A stretch of 64,000 nt of DNA, taken from positions 1,033,501-1,097,500 of the forward strand of contig CAWZYM010000312.1 of the NCBI GenBank assembly GCA_963966185.1, in the 5' to 3' direction. Below are positions 1 through 11,085 of this stretch, one piece after another. The stretch is from Rhabditoides inermis. Taxonomy: Eukaryota > Nematoda > Chromadorea > Rhabditida > Rhabditidae. The notes under the pieces were generated by a model, which had not been told where the DNA came from, searched no databases, and saw only the letters and a list, made by a program, of their open reading frames with translations. Each line of letters starts with the position of its first letter. The stretch's first letter is position 1. Both the position numbers and the translations under genes were made by a program.

Positions 1-708
1 CTCACCCTCCCTTCCCCCGTCCTCCTCCCCCGCTCCTTCCACCACCGCGTCTCCCCCCTCGCTCTTCCCCTCCCCCACTCACCCTCCCTTGCCCCGTCCT
101 CCTCCCCCCTGTCCTCCTCCCCCGCTCCTTCCACCACCGCGTCTCCCCCCTCGCTCTTCCCCTCCCCCACTCACCCTCCCTTCCCCCGTCCTCCTCCCCC
201 CTGTCCTCCTCCCCCGCTCCTTCCACCACCGCGTCTCCCCCCTCGCTCTTCCCCTCCCCCACTCACCCTCCCTTGCCCCGTCCTCCTCCCCCCTGTCCTC
301 CTCTCCCGCTCCTTCCACCACCGCGTCTCCCCCCTCGCTCTTCCCCTCCCCCACTCACCCTCCCTTGCCCCGTCCTCCTCCCCCCTGTCCTCCTCTCCCG
401 CTCCTTCCACCACCGCGTCTCCCCCCTCGCTCTCCCCCTCCCCCACTCACCCTCCCTTGCCCCGTCCTCCTCCCCCCTGTCCTCCTCCCCCGCTCCTTCC
501 ACCACCGCGTCTCCCCCCTCGCTCTTCGCCTCCCCCACTCACCCTCCCTTGCCCCGTCCTCCTCCCCCCTGTCCTCCTCTCCCGCTCCTTCCACCACCGC
601 GTCTCCCCCCTCGCTCTCCCCCTCCCCCACTCACCCTCCCTTGCCCCGTCCTCCTCCCCCCTGTCCTCCTCTCCCGCTCCTTCCACCACCGCGTCTCCCC
701 CCTCGCTC
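1..708. repeat. 92-base CT/C-rich minisatellite
   Basis: About 7.7 tandem copies of a 92-base unit built from CCTCC/CTTCC-type words, each containing CTTCCACCACCGCG and CTCCCCCACTCACCC. The first copy lacks a 15-base CTCCTCCCCCCTGTC-type segment, so it is 77 bases. Copies differ by single bases. The array begins before the window and ends near 708. It is open in several frames on both strands only because the composition excludes stop codons; 92 is not a multiple of 3, so the reading frame rotates and no protein is inferred. Confidence 0.95.
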
Positions 709-1429
709 TGCACCGCCCGCGGGTTCATGCCCATCCGGAGACAGTGCTCCAGACGACACGCCCGACACGCATTGCGCTGCTCTGCAACATTATCCGTAAA
801 TAGCTTTTCAAAGCTCGTTTATCAGCAGATTCAAGTTATACAACCGTCGACCTAATCACGAAAGGGACTGCCCTAAGGATCTCGAGTACAAGAACAAGTC
901 GCTAGCTGCTTACTAGGGTCGATGAATGTAATAAATTTGGATGAAGTGACGTTACAGACTTCTGTCTACTTTGAATCAAATAGACTTGAGTTTCAATGAC
1001 CTTACAAATTCCAACATTATCAGTGTTCTTTCATCAAGCAAGCGGAGCAATTTAAATTTGAGACAGATACTACAAATGTTCGAGACAGATGCTACAAATT
1101 ATAATCGTACAGTGATGGATCTATGATGTGCAGCGTCATACTTTATACAACGACAACTCGTGATTCGTGCCATGAGCTCGCTGTGGCATTTACGATATTA
1201 CGAGTATCACTATTTGCAAGACACAACAACAGAAAAATAAAAAAAGATAGCTACAAGCCGTCACCAAACTAAATTCAGCTACGCAATGTACAGTTTTTAG
1301 CAAAACGTTTTCGCTGAATTCAACAATAAAAAAACACTACTACATAGCAGCCAAACTTAGAAAGTTTCTTACAAGCGATGTCCAACTACAAACAAGTTTT
1401 TTTTAAATCCCCGTACAATACACTGCTAT
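709..1429. other. Non-coding stretch left of the LTR array
   Basis: AT-rich sequence with no convincing exon. A short segment near 822-880 (ATCAGCAGATTCAAGTTATA and on) resembles 28236-28290, so at least part of it is a dispersed repeat. The last five bases before the LTR array (1430-1434, GATCC) are the target-site duplication of that insertion. Confidence 0.6.
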
Positions 1430-3465
1430 GATCCTGCGATAATTCCACACAATGCACCCAACACGTTCTTGTTACAGTGTTTTATTATTCCAATCGATAT
1501 GCATTCGTAGGAGTTGTGTGTGTATAGTTTACAGAACATACAGCCTTCATTCGGCTTGATGTACTCGTTGTTTTTCACTTGCGTTGTTTCATATGTTGTT
1601 TGTTGCTCATTGTGTGTGTTTGCAGGGCTCCAGTCTCCCTGTCCTCCGTTCGTCCTGCTTCGCTGATGATCGCCTCTCCAAGAAGAGGGTGGCCTCTCCG
1701 GCGATTGCGAGTGACTCGACTGGTACGTATTTCGCTCATTGTTGTTGTACTGAGGGGAGTTGTTCTGAAACACAGTGTGGTGGTGGTCATGGTTTGACGG
1801 TGAATTATTGTAGTTGACTCGCGTTTCGTTAGATTCATTGCTCTTGGCGAATTTGTTGTTGGTGGTCATGTCGGTTTTGAAATTGGTCACGTTCTCTTCC
1901 GTTTTCACCAGCTTTCCGATGTGATTGATTAAGTCCTCAATAGTTACGGGCGTTCCCTTTTCATCCCACTCAAGTATCTTGGATTTTATTTTCTTTTGGA
2001 GACGGGGTGGAAACTTAGAGATGATGTGTCCCTGCGCGAAGGTGACCAGGGCGTTCTGAGTGGTGTTCGTTGCGTTAGAGTAGCGTTGCCCTAGGCACAT
2101 AGCGGCGCGCACACGTTCGAATACCTCCCTGCACTCCTTGCTGTTGTCGGAGGCTTGCGGAATCTCGTTCATCAGGTTCCACACTTTCTGTTGAATCTCA
2201 ATAGGGTTGTGGTAGCGGTCAAGTAGCGTTTCGATAGCCAAGTCGTAGTACTCCGCCTTTTTCGGAATGTGTTGTAAAACGTTTCTGTCGGTGATCGAGT
2301 TGTTGAGCATGTACATTTTCTGCGCCTTGTTGTACTCGTTCTCTGGACGCTCATGTACGAGCGGGCAGAAAAGGTCCCAGAAATCGTCGAACGATTGCTG
2401 GGTGCCGTCGAACTTGGGTAGCTTGAGGTCCTCATGGTTCACTCGGAACATCTCCGATTGATTCGGTGCGCGCAATATAAGCGGTTGGCCCTGGTAGTAG
2501 CCGAAGGTGTCTGAGTGGTTGTTCATGTTGTTGTGCATCATCATTGGGTTGTACATCATGGGATTATTCATCATGAGATTGTGCATCATGGGATCGTTCA
2601 TGTTACCGGTGTGAAATTGTGTGTTCGTTCCCCTGTTCATATCGTCATTGTTCTGGTTGCGGATGTTGTTGTTGCCATTTCTAATGTTTTGCATTGCAGG
2701 TGGCGCGGTAACGGGACGGTCGGCGGCGACTCGGCCGCTCTCAAGAGGCGGTTCAGCTCCCATCGTCCTCTGCTCTGACGCTCCGCCAAGTAAGTCGTTC
2801 GTGTGGTACGCACGAGGATGTTCAATAGTCTCGGTTCTCTGTTGCAGGCTAGGTGTCGCGATGGGCGAGAGCTCGTCAATCTGGGGCGTCCACCGACGGG
2901 CGGGCGGCGTGCTCGTCTCCCGTTGCTGTGTGGGAGGATGTGGGAGCGCCCGCTGGTTCAACTCCGGAGTCGGACTCTCGTTCTGGTGAGTTGAGTTGTT
3001 ATGACTCGTGTTGATCCTGCTGTTATCAAATTGCGTTCCCCAGTTGTAGTACTGATTGTTCATTTGCGCGTAAACGATTCTTGCCTCGCTATATCCCACT
3101 TTTTCGGCGAAATCGCGCACTTGGTTCACGTACTCGTTGCGTTTTTCGTTTGAAATAACCGCGTTCTCGATGCGGCGCAGCGTCTCAGTGAATGCTTTTA
3201 CCATTTTATCATTCTCTACCGTTGCCGTTCCCATGATAGTGTTCAGCGCCGCGCGCGTGTGATTCACGTTACCGTTATCATAGAATTTGTCGAATACGCA
3301 CTGCAGATTGCGCTTGAGCTCGTTCTTGATCAATGAAACCGGTCTAGATATCTGTTGTTTCAGGGTCGTTGTCAGAGGGGGAGCGTCGGCGGTGATGGCC
3401 ACAAGCATCTCATCTCTTTCCTCCATCACCATCTCATCGGCCAAGCTCGCGCTGCTAATGCTCAT
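1426..3465 (-). pseudogene. Gag of second unit, C-terminally truncated by deletion
   Basis: Collinear with the 5337-7568 gag through the first zinc-knuckle region, then the frame leaves gag at about 1502-1508 and reads through LTR remnant and flank to a stop at 1426. The last 90 or so gag residues, including the intact CX2CX4HX4C knuckle, are missing. By chance the LTR-encoded extension supplies a Cys at the position that is Phe in the full copy. The deletion also removed the 3' internal region and most of the third LTR. Confidence 0.85.
1435..1500 (-). repeat. Remnant of the third LTR (last 66 bases)
   Basis: Matches 3637-3702 and 7740-7805 base for base up to CCAATCGATAT, then jumps into gag. 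It carries CTTG at the position where the middle LTR has CTTG and the right-hand LTR has CATG, so it is closest to the middle LTR. Its outer end keeps the target duplication. Confidence 0.85.
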
Positions 3466-3623
3466 TGTTGTATGTGGATAAAGTTTTTTTGAGTTGATCT
3501 GCGTTGTTTGTTTACCTGGGTGGGATCACTGTGTGGCGGTGGTTCAAGTGGGTGGCCGGTGCTGTTCACGGAGTTGAAATCGTTGTTTCTCCTAGTTGTA
3601 GCTTTCGGGTTCGTTTCGTTAGA

Positions 3624-3636
3624 GGCCGATGCACCA
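3624..3636 (-). other. Primer-binding site (tRNA-Gly type), unit A
   Basis: Same TGGTGCATCGGCC as in unit B, abutting the middle LTR. Confidence 0.8.
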
Positions 3637-4822
3637 TGCGATAATTCCACACAATGCACCCAACACGTTCTTGTTACAGTGTTTTATTATTCCAATCGAT
3701 ATACACAGTATAATGCACGCGAACAAGGAACGTGTACAATCAATATCAATCAATAAACGGAGAACAGTGGAGAAAGACAAAGTGCTACTGATGGGACCGA
3801 AACGGGGTCGGCAGTGAGCGCAATCAATAACAATCAATAAACACCAGACAATCTATAATCAATAGACAACAAGATAATGTCAAAAAGAGAGACGCGCACG
3901 AATCTCAAACTGGGGGCCGACGCGCACGTCCGAAATGATGTGGGGGAAGACTCTAGGGATAAGAACACAAAGTACTGGACGCGCACGTCACAGTACAACG
4001 GCGCGCACGCCAGAAAACACAAGGCACAAACTAGGGGGACAAGGGAGAGAGGGGTGGCTCACTTTGATGATGTAGTTCTCCTTGGGCAGCCAGTCCTTCT
4101 TGAACTCCTTGCCGTCCTCCTTGTCCTTGTCCTCCCCGTACCCAAGCTGGCCGCCGAGTAGCCTCAAACTTGGGTAATTAAACCGGAACGTAGCGGACAC
4201 GGCGCGAGTGGGAGACGACGAAGGCGGGCGAGACATCAACGGCGTTGCAAAGCATATGATATCAATACATCGCGTTGTACGGTAAATAGCTTGACGAAAA
4301 TGTTCTCGGAGACGAAGTGAAAGTTATAAAATGAATGATGCAATCGCATCGTGAAGATGCGTGATATAATAAGATTCGTAATATGATACGTACGTTATTG
4401 TGTGATACGGGCGTTATTGTATGATACAAAAGAGAGCATTATCAAATACAAACAATATAATCACGGATACATGACACGGTTGACGCGTTTGCGTTCGAGG
4501 CAAAACACGCGCATTACTACGTTTGAACAACAAGAAAGTGATGCAACATGGTTCAAGCAGTTTCGAATATTTCGGCCTAAAATCCGGTGAAATCCGAACG
4601 GCACTGATTAACTGATTGATAATAATACTCAGTCAAAACACCAGGCGGCGACTGTTATCCGCGAACGCGGCCGATTTCCGCCGCGCGCGGTCGTTTCACC
4701 CTTCGTCGGTAGTGCGAGAACCAAACTCCCAGACAATCGGGAAAAGCCCGCGAAACGGGTGTTTTTGTATGTTTTCTACGTTCATTCGTTTATTCTTCTC
4801 GTGGTCGCGAGAAGTCGCGACA
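3637..4822 (-). repeat. Shared middle LTR of the array (1186 bases)
   Basis: Same boundaries and termini as the 7740-8925 LTR. It serves as 3' LTR for the full unit (polypurine tract at 4823-4833) and as 5' LTR for the second unit (primer-binding site at 3624-3636). Confidence 0.88.
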
Positions 4823-5336
4823 TTCCCCCTTTTCAGCAGAATTTGTGTCGCATTGTTACTTAATTCTGGTGTATGTGTTGTTTTTTGCACGTGTTTCATT
4901 GTTCAGTGAGCGACTAGGTCGTGTTCACGTTTTAGCACTTTCGTTGTCATTTCTTTTGCTCTCTAGCAATTACGTGGTCGAAATTTGTTGATCCGGATAT
5001 TTGTCGATTCATTTTAAGTTCTTGAAGCGTGTACGTTTTGTTTCACAACTGTCTTATTCGGTTTTTCGTGATTTCGTGCGGACACGCACGAGCCTCCCCC
5101 TCTAGGAGAGTTTTGTTTTATGTTTGCGTTTACTTTATTTGTTGTAGGGTATGGTTTCTCTCGCCGATGCGCTCGGTTCGTAGGTCTCTCGCAAGGATGC
5201 TCCCGACATGGTGGGTTATTATTGTTTGGTGGTTTACGTTATATACATTTGTGTAGTTCATATTTTCACGTTCACGTTTGTGTCTCAGTTATTTTCGTTA
5301 TCAGTTGTGTGTTATTTTGACATTTTGACACTCTGT
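4823..5336 (-). other. 3' internal region of unit B with polypurine tract
   Basis: 514 bases between the gag stop and the shared LTR. No ORF of note. On the minus strand it ends in AAAAGGGGGAA (4833-4823), a polypurine tract exactly at the LTR border, as required for plus-strand DNA priming. There is no room for pol, so the unit is intrinsically gag-only rather than visibly deleted here. Confidence 0.8.
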
Positions 5337-7568
5337 TTACAGGTCGCCTCGGTCGTTCTCTTCCAGCAGCTCTCCAGCATCACCATCGTTCTCCTCAAAC
5401 GGTGAGTTGTCGTCCGGCCATCCTTCCATGTTCATGAAGTAGACCCTGTTGGCTCGTTTTGGAAATGCGCTTGGGTCCGTGTACTTCCATACTTGGTTGT
5501 TGTTGCAAACGCGTGATCCATGAGTGTTTTCGTAGCATCGAAAGCACCGGCGTTCAGCCATCACTAGTGCCATTGCCATGCGGTAGTTTTTGTACTTAGC
5601 CTCGAATTCGTAGGAGTTGTGTGTGTATAGTTTACAGAACATACAGCCTTCATTCGGCTTGATGTACTCGTTGTTTTTCACTTGCGTTGTTTCATATGTT
5701 GTTTGTTGCTCATTGTGTGTGTTTGCAGGGCTCCAGTCTCCCTGTCCTCCGTTCGTCCTGCTTCGCTGATGATCGCCTCTCCAAGAAGAGGGTGGCCTCT
5801 CCGGCGATTGCGAGTGACTCGACTGGTACGTATTTCGCTCATTGTTGTTGTACTGAGGGGAGTTGTTCTGAAACACAGTGTGGTGGTGGTCATGGTTTGA
5901 CGGTGAATTATTGTAGTTGACTCGCGTTTCGTTAGATTCATTGCTCTTGGCGAATTTGTTGTTGGTGGTCATGTCGGTTTTGAAATTGGTCACGTTCTCT
6001 TCCGTTTTCACCAGCTTTCCGATGTGATTGATTAAGTCCTCAATAGTTACGGGCGTTCCCTTTTCATCCCACTCAAGTATCTTGGATTTTATTTTCTTTT
6101 GGAGACGGGGTGGAAACTTAGAGATGATGTGTCCCTGCGCGAAGGTGACCAGGGCGTTCTGAGTGGTGTTCGTTGCGTTAGAGTAGCGTTGCCCTAGGCA
6201 CATAGCGGCGCGCACACGTTCGAATACCTCCCTGCACTCCTTGCTGTTGTCGGAGGCTTGCGGAATCTCGTTCATCAGGTTCCACACTTTCTGTTGAATC
6301 TCAATAGGGTTGTGGTAGCGGTCAAGTAGCGTTTCGATAGCCAAGTCGTAGTACTCCGCCTTTTTCGGAATGTGTTGTAAAACGTTTCTGTCGGTGATCG
6401 AGTTGTTGAGCATGTACATTTTCTGCGCCTTGTTGTACTCGTTCTCTGGACGCTCATGTACGAGCGGGCAGAAAAGGTCCCAGAAATCGTCGAACGATTG
6501 CTGGGTGCCGTCGAACTTGGGTAGCTTGAGGTCCTCATGGTTCACTCGGAACATCTCCGATTGATTCGGTGCGCGCAATATAAGCGGTTGGCCCTGGTAG
6601 TAGCCGAAGGTGTCTGAGTGGTTGTTCATGTTGTTGTGCATCATCATTGGGTTGTACATCATGGGATTATTCATCATGAGATTGTGCATCATGGGATCGT
6701 TCATGTTACCGGTGTGAAATTGTGTGTTCGTTCCCCTGTTCATATCGTCATTGTTCTGGTTGCGGATGTTGTTGTTGCCATTTCTAATGTTTTGCATTGC
6801 AGGTGGCGCGGTAACGGGACGGTCGGCGGCGACTCGGCCGCTCTCAAGAGGCGGTTCAGCTCCCATCGTCCTCTGCTCTGACGCTCCGCCAAGTAAGTCG
6901 TTCGTGTGGTACGCACGAGGATGTTCAATAGTCTCGGTTCTCTGTTGCAGGCTAGGTGTCGCGATGGGCGAGAGCTCGTCAATCTGGGGCGTCCACCGAC
7001 GGGCGGGCGGCGTGCTCGTCTCCCGTTGCTGTGTGGGAGGATGTGGGAGCGCCCGCTGGTTCAACTCCGGAGTCGGACTCTCGTTCTGGTGAGTTGAGTT
7101 GTTATGACTCGTGTTGATCCTGCTGTTATCAAATTGCGTTCCCCAGTTGTAGTACTGATTGTTCATTTGCGCGTAAACGATTCTTGCCTCGCTATATCCC
7201 ACTTTTTCGGCGAAATCGCGCACTTGGTTCACGTACTCGTTGCGTTTTTCGTTTGAAATAACCGCGTTCTCGATGCGGCGCAGCGTCTCAGTGAATGCTT
7301 TTACCATTTTATCATTCTCTACCGTTGCCGTTCCCATGATAGTGTTCAGCGCCGCGCGCGTGTGATTCACGTTACCGTTATCATAGAATTTGTCGAATAC
7401 GCACTGCAGATTGCGCTTGAGCTCGTTCTTGATCAATGAAACCGGTCTAGATATCTGTTGTTTCAGGGTCGTTGTCAGAGGGGGAGCGTCGGCGGTGATG
7501 GCCACAAGCATCTCATCTCTTTCCTCCATCACCATCTCATCGGCCAAGCTCGCGCTGCTAATGCTCAT
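5337..7568 (-). CDS. Gag polyprotein of BEL/Pao-type LTR element, full copy
   Basis: Single 743-residue open frame. The N-terminal half is low-complexity and rich in Asn, Met and Gln. Around residues 345-510 is a conserved helical block beginning LKLPKFDGTQQSFDDFWDLF, typical of the Pao-type gag domain (DUF1759-like). Near the C terminus are a partial zinc knuckle (CMFC...H, with Phe where the last Cys is expected) and a complete CX2CX4HX4C knuckle (CFRCYENTHGSRVC). The protein should form the particle and bind element RNA. It stops without fusing to pol; no pol lies downstream. The start is the first ATG after the leader, 158 bases from the primer-binding site. Confidence 0.85.
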   Translation of the reverse strand: MSISSASLADEMVMEERDEMLVAITADAPPLTTTLKQQISRPVSLIKNELKRNLQCVFDKFYDNGNVNHTRAALNTIMGTATVENDKMVKAFTETLRRIENAVISNEKRNEYVNQVRDFAEKVGYSEARIVYAQMNNQYYNWGTQFDNSRINTSHNNSTHQNESPTPELNQRALPHPPTQQRETSTPPARRWTPQIDELSPIATPSLQQRTETIEHPRAYHTNDLLGGASEQRTMGAEPPLESGRVAADRPVTAPPAMQNIRNGNNNIRNQNNDDMNRGTNTQFHTGNMNDPMMHNLMMNNPMMYNPMMMHNNMNNHSDTFGYYQGQPLILRAPNQSEMFRVNHEDLKLPKFDGTQQSFDDFWDLFCPLVHERPENEYNKAQKMYMLNNSITDRNVLQHIPKKAEYYDLAIETLLDRYHNPIEIQQKVWNLMNEIPQASDNSKECREVFERVRAAMCLGQRYSNATNTTQNALVTFAQGHIISKFPPRLQKKIKSKILEWDEKGTPVTIEDLINHIGKLVKTEENVTNFKTDMTTNNKFAKSNESNETRVNYNNSPSNHDHHHTVFQNNSPQYNNNERNTYQSSHSQSPERPPSSWRGDHQRSRTNGGQGDWSPANTHNEQQTTYETTQVKNNEYIKPNEGCMFCKLYTHNSYEFEAKYKNYRMAMALVMAERRCFRCYENTHGSRVCNNNQVWKYTDPSAFPKRANRVYFMNMEGWPDDNSPFEENDGDAGELLEENDRGDL

Positions 7569-7726
7569 TGTTGTATGTGGATAAAGTTTTTTTGAGTTGA
7601 TCTGCGTTGTTTGTTTACCTGGGTGGGATCACTGTGTGGCGGTGGTTCAAGTGGGTGGCCGGTGCTGTTCACGGAGTTGAAATCGTTGTTTCTCCTAGTT
7701 GTAGCTTTCGGGTTCGTTTCGTTAGA

Positions 7727-7739
7727 GGCCGATGCACCA
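7727..7739 (-). other. Primer-binding site (tRNA-Gly type), unit B
   Basis: TGGTGCATCGGCC on the minus strand directly abuts the LTR end. It is complementary to the 3' end (GGCCGATGCA plus CCA) expected for eukaryotic tRNA-Gly(GCC). The tRNA match is from general knowledge of that tRNA, not from a search. Confidence 0.8.
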
Positions 7740-8925
7740 TGCGATAATTCCACACAATGCACCCAACACGTTCATGTTACAGTGTTTTATTATTCCAATC
7801 GATATACACAGTATAATGCACGCGAACAAGGAACGTGTACAATCAATATCAATCAATAAACGGAGAACAGTGGAGAAAGACAAAGTGCTACTGATGGGAC
7901 CGAAACGGGGTCGGCAGTGAGCGCAATCAATAACAATCAATAAACACCAGACAATCTATAATCAATAGACAACAAGATAATGTCAAAAAGAGAGACGCGC
8001 ACGAATCTCAAACTGGGGGCCGACGCGCACGTCCGAAATGATGTGGGGGAAGACTCTAGGGATAAGAACACAAAGTACTGGACGCGCACGTCACAGTACA
8101 ACGGCGCGCACGCCAGAAAACACAAGGCACAAACTAGGGGGACAAGGGAGAGAGGGGTGGCTCACTTTGATGATGTAGTTCTCCTTGGGCAGCCAGTCCT
8201 TCTTGAACTCCTTGCCGTCCTCCTTGTCCTTGTCCTCCCCGTACCCAAGCTGGCCGCCGAGTAGCCTCAAACTTGGGTAATTAAACCGGAACGTAGCGGA
8301 CACGGCGCGAGTGGGAGACGACGAAGGCGGGCGAGACATCAACGGCGTTGCAAAGCATATGATATCAATACATCGCGTTGTACGGTAAATAGCTTGACGA
8401 AAATGTTCTCGGAGACGAAGTGAAAGTTATAAAATGAATGATGCAATCGCATCGTGAAGATGCGTGATATAATAAGATTCGTAATATGATACGTACGTTA
8501 TTGTGTGATACGGGCGTTATTGTATGATACAAAAGAGAGCATTATCAAATACAAACAATATAATCACGGATACATGACACGGTTGACGCGTTTGCGTTCG
8601 AGGCAAAACACGCGCATTACTACGTTTGAACAACAAGAAAGTGATGCAACATGGTTCAAGCAGTTTCGAATATTTCGGCCTAAAATCCGGTGAAATCCGA
8701 ACGGCACTGATTAACTGATTGATAATAATACTCAGTCAAAACACCAGGCGGCGACTGTTATCCGCGAACGCGGCCGATTTCCGCCGCGCGCGGTCGTTTC
8801 ACCCTTCGTCGGTAGTGCGAGAACCAAACTCCCAGACAATCGGGAAAAGCCCGCGAAACGGGTGTTTTTGTATGTTTTCTACGTTCATTCGTTTATTCTT
8901 CTCGTGGTCGCGAGAAGTCGCGACA
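7740..8925 (-). repeat. 5' LTR of the array (1186 bases)
   Basis: Begins TGTCGCGAC on the minus strand at 8925 and ends ...ATCGCA at 7740, directly before the primer-binding site. Same length as the 3637-4822 copy and nearly identical to it. GATCC follows it on the plus strand as the target duplication. Confidence 0.88.
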
Positions 8926-8930
8926 GATCC

Positions 8931-10184
8931 CCCCATCGTTAAAAAAAAACTTGTATACCGTGTTATATTTAAATAAAAAAAGACTCCGCATAAATCTCCG
9001 ACTCGGACTCTCTATACACTAGGCCTAGGCTCAAGATATATTCCAGTTATTTTCGTATCCATGGAAATCCCAAAAACCCCACCAGCCAAGCGCATCACAC
9101 ATCAAATCCTAGCCGTACATATAAATTATCAGTCATAATCATCCGTTATCCGTTACCCCTCTGCCTTTTCCGTTTCCGTCCCCAATCTTTCTAATTAAAC
9201 ATCACCCACGAACAACATATTCTCGAATCGCAGATCCGATTGCTCGATCCGCTTATGGCTTTGCATTGAACCCTTACGAACAGTAATTCAATAAGCCTGA
9301 ACATTAGCAATTTGTTTTTACTTCCTTCAACAACTCTCTCTCTCTCTCTCGAAGCGGAAATACAGCGATTTTAATGATAAAAAAGATAAACACGCTCAGC
9401 GACCAAAGACCCAAGCAGGGAACATTCGCCATATTCTCATCTCACACATAATTCTATACACGTTTCTACATAAACAACTTTCTTTACATTCGGTCGGCTA
9501 ATCCCCAGCATGAAACACACTCAGAGTGTTAGACACAACCTCAGCAGCGTCAACGCAAACCAAAAGACGACCACAGCACAGAAGCGCTTCGCCCTCGCAA
9601 CACACACTGTTTGCACACACCAATCTACACTCGCTGTCTCACTATCTCACTCGCGCCATACACCACTGACCAATCCGCTCTGCTCTGCGCGAGCGCGCGT
9701 CCCCGAGCAACCTACATACACCCTGGTTCACCTGGTGTCACAGAGATGTGAACGAGATTACAAGATTTCCCATTAATCTTTGATTCCGCGCGCCGCTCTC
9801 GCTACCCCACACTTTCCTACCACATTTGCCTCGGCAACGCACGGCAAATGTGCGCGAGCAGATCAAGGATCCAGGGTAGTCTGCACGAATCTACCAATTA
9901 CCATGGCCCAAACAACGCAAACATGCCATTCCCAAAAAGCGGGATGGGGAACCAGAAGTATCTGCACCCGCTCGTCTCATTAGTGCATCACAAATCACAC
10001 ACGTAGGCGATAACGCGAAGCGCGTGGAACGCTCGCAGTGTGCACTGGTCGGTCAAAGACCGACAAGATCACGGAGCCACTCCGCAACAAAAACACGTTT
10101 GCGACAATGCGGAACAACGAGTCCAATGAGATAACTTCTCCGTATCTCACAACATGAAAATTAAGAATGTTAAAAAAAACTCAC
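8931..10184. other. Intergenic stretch right of the LTR array
   Basis: No convincing gene. The first 600 bases are AT-rich with a short CT run at 9334-9350. The minus strand here is where the remaining exons of the nuclear receptor should lie, but I see no second zinc finger completion or ligand-binding domain. Confidence 0.5.
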
Positions 10185-10417
10185 CCTTTGCGATGGCGCA
10201 CTTGCCGCCGAACCGGCACACGTAGGTGCGCTTCTTCCAGATGCTCCGCCGGAAGAAGCCCTTGCAGCCATTGCACGCGTTCACGCCGTAGTGCCTCCCG
10301 AGCGCCTGCAACCACTCATTTGCATAATCACTACTGGCTTCATCAATCGATATTCGTTTCACTCACCGAGTCACCGCAAACTACACAGAACAGCGGCGTT
10401 CGCTCCTTGCTAGACAT
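10185..10417 (-). CDS. Nuclear hormone receptor DNA-binding domain, partial
   Basis: Two exons: 10417-10367 starting [17 protein letters not shown] and 10305-10185 continuing [18 protein letters not shown], joined by a 61-base GT-AG intron. This gives the complete first C4 zinc finger with the P-box CNGCKGFF and the first two Cys of the second finger (YVCRFGGKC). Such proteins are transcription factors that bind hormone response elements. The exon ends at a good donor (GTGAGT), yet no following exon is recognisable in the next 1.2 kb before the LTR insertion. It may be truncated, or a long intron may have been filled by the array so that the rest lies left of the window. The ATG could be preceded by another exon, since TTCCAG lies 10 bases upstream. 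Confidence 0.8.
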
Positions 10418-11085
10418 GCACTCGCGCCTGGAATCACACAGAACATTGCGAACGGAGACAAGAATCACTCCAAATAGCCCATACGCAAACAGATACACAG
10501 TGTGAAAACATGCGTCTGTATGAGATCAAAGAGGAGTGAGTGTGAAAGAACGGCGATGAGAGAGAGGGAGAGAGAGGGAGAGAGAGGGAGAGAGAGGGAG
10601 AGAGAGGGGAAGCGTAGGAGGAACAGCAGAGTGAGAGAAACAACAGACTGGTCGATCCCGTGTTTCAATTCAGTCTTCACGTGTCGCTCACTCTGCCACT
10701 CTCCACTCTCTCACCACACGGTCCAATAGAACAAATCCATAGCAACTAGCAACCCTCCTGCACATATAATCCGCATTCGCTGCAATCCGAAAACAGATAA
10801 TTCGCGGAAACAAATACCGCTCTTTGTTTGTTTTCGTGTTTATTTCACATAAACGAATAATAAATCAACAACTTTTATCAAGAGTCAACGACAGACTAGT
10901 ACAAATTGGAAATAGGATCTGACACCGCAATGCACAGTCAACCACATCATCTATGAAAAACGGAAAGCAGAAGAGGAATAACGGGTCCGAAATCGACTCT
11001 ATTCGCAGGTATTAACAAACAGAGAATCAAAGAGTGAGCGATGAGTCACTCCCACTCGCACCGTTGCTTCCTGCTCCTCTTTGCT
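10418..11085. other. Intergenic region with GAGAGG repeat
   Basis: Between the nuclear receptor start and the eIF3d stop. Contains an imperfect GAGAGAGGGA tandem repeat at about 10553-10612; otherwise no gene seen. It probably holds the nuclear receptor promoter and the eIF3d 3' UTR. Confidence 0.6.

Larger units (their letters stand above)
1435..8925 (-). mobile_element. Tandem gag-only BEL/Pao-type LTR retrotransposon array (three LTRs)
   Basis: Read on the minus strand the order is LTR (8925-7740), leader with primer-binding site, gag (7568-5337), 3' internal region, LTR (4822-3637), primer-binding site, gag (3465-about 1508), and a 66-base remnant of a third LTR (1500-1435). The two units repeat at an offset of 4103 bases and I found a single base difference (3673 region versus 7776 region). 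GATCC lies directly outside both ends (1430-1434 and 8926-8930), so the whole array behaves as one insertion. No protease, reverse transcriptase, RNase H or integrase is present, so the element would depend on proteins supplied elsewhere. Gag type and tRNA-Gly priming point to BEL/Pao. Confidence 0.88.

Noticed and set aside
89..803. Long Pro/Ser-rich and Gly/Arg-rich frames in the minisatellite
   Set aside because: Stops are excluded by composition and the 92-base period rotates the frame, so these are not genes.
2515..2989. Plus-strand frames opposite the gag genes (for example at 2515-2778 and 2621-2989, and their copies 4103 bases on)
   Set aside because: They are reverse-strand shadows of the gag frame, repeated identically in both units.
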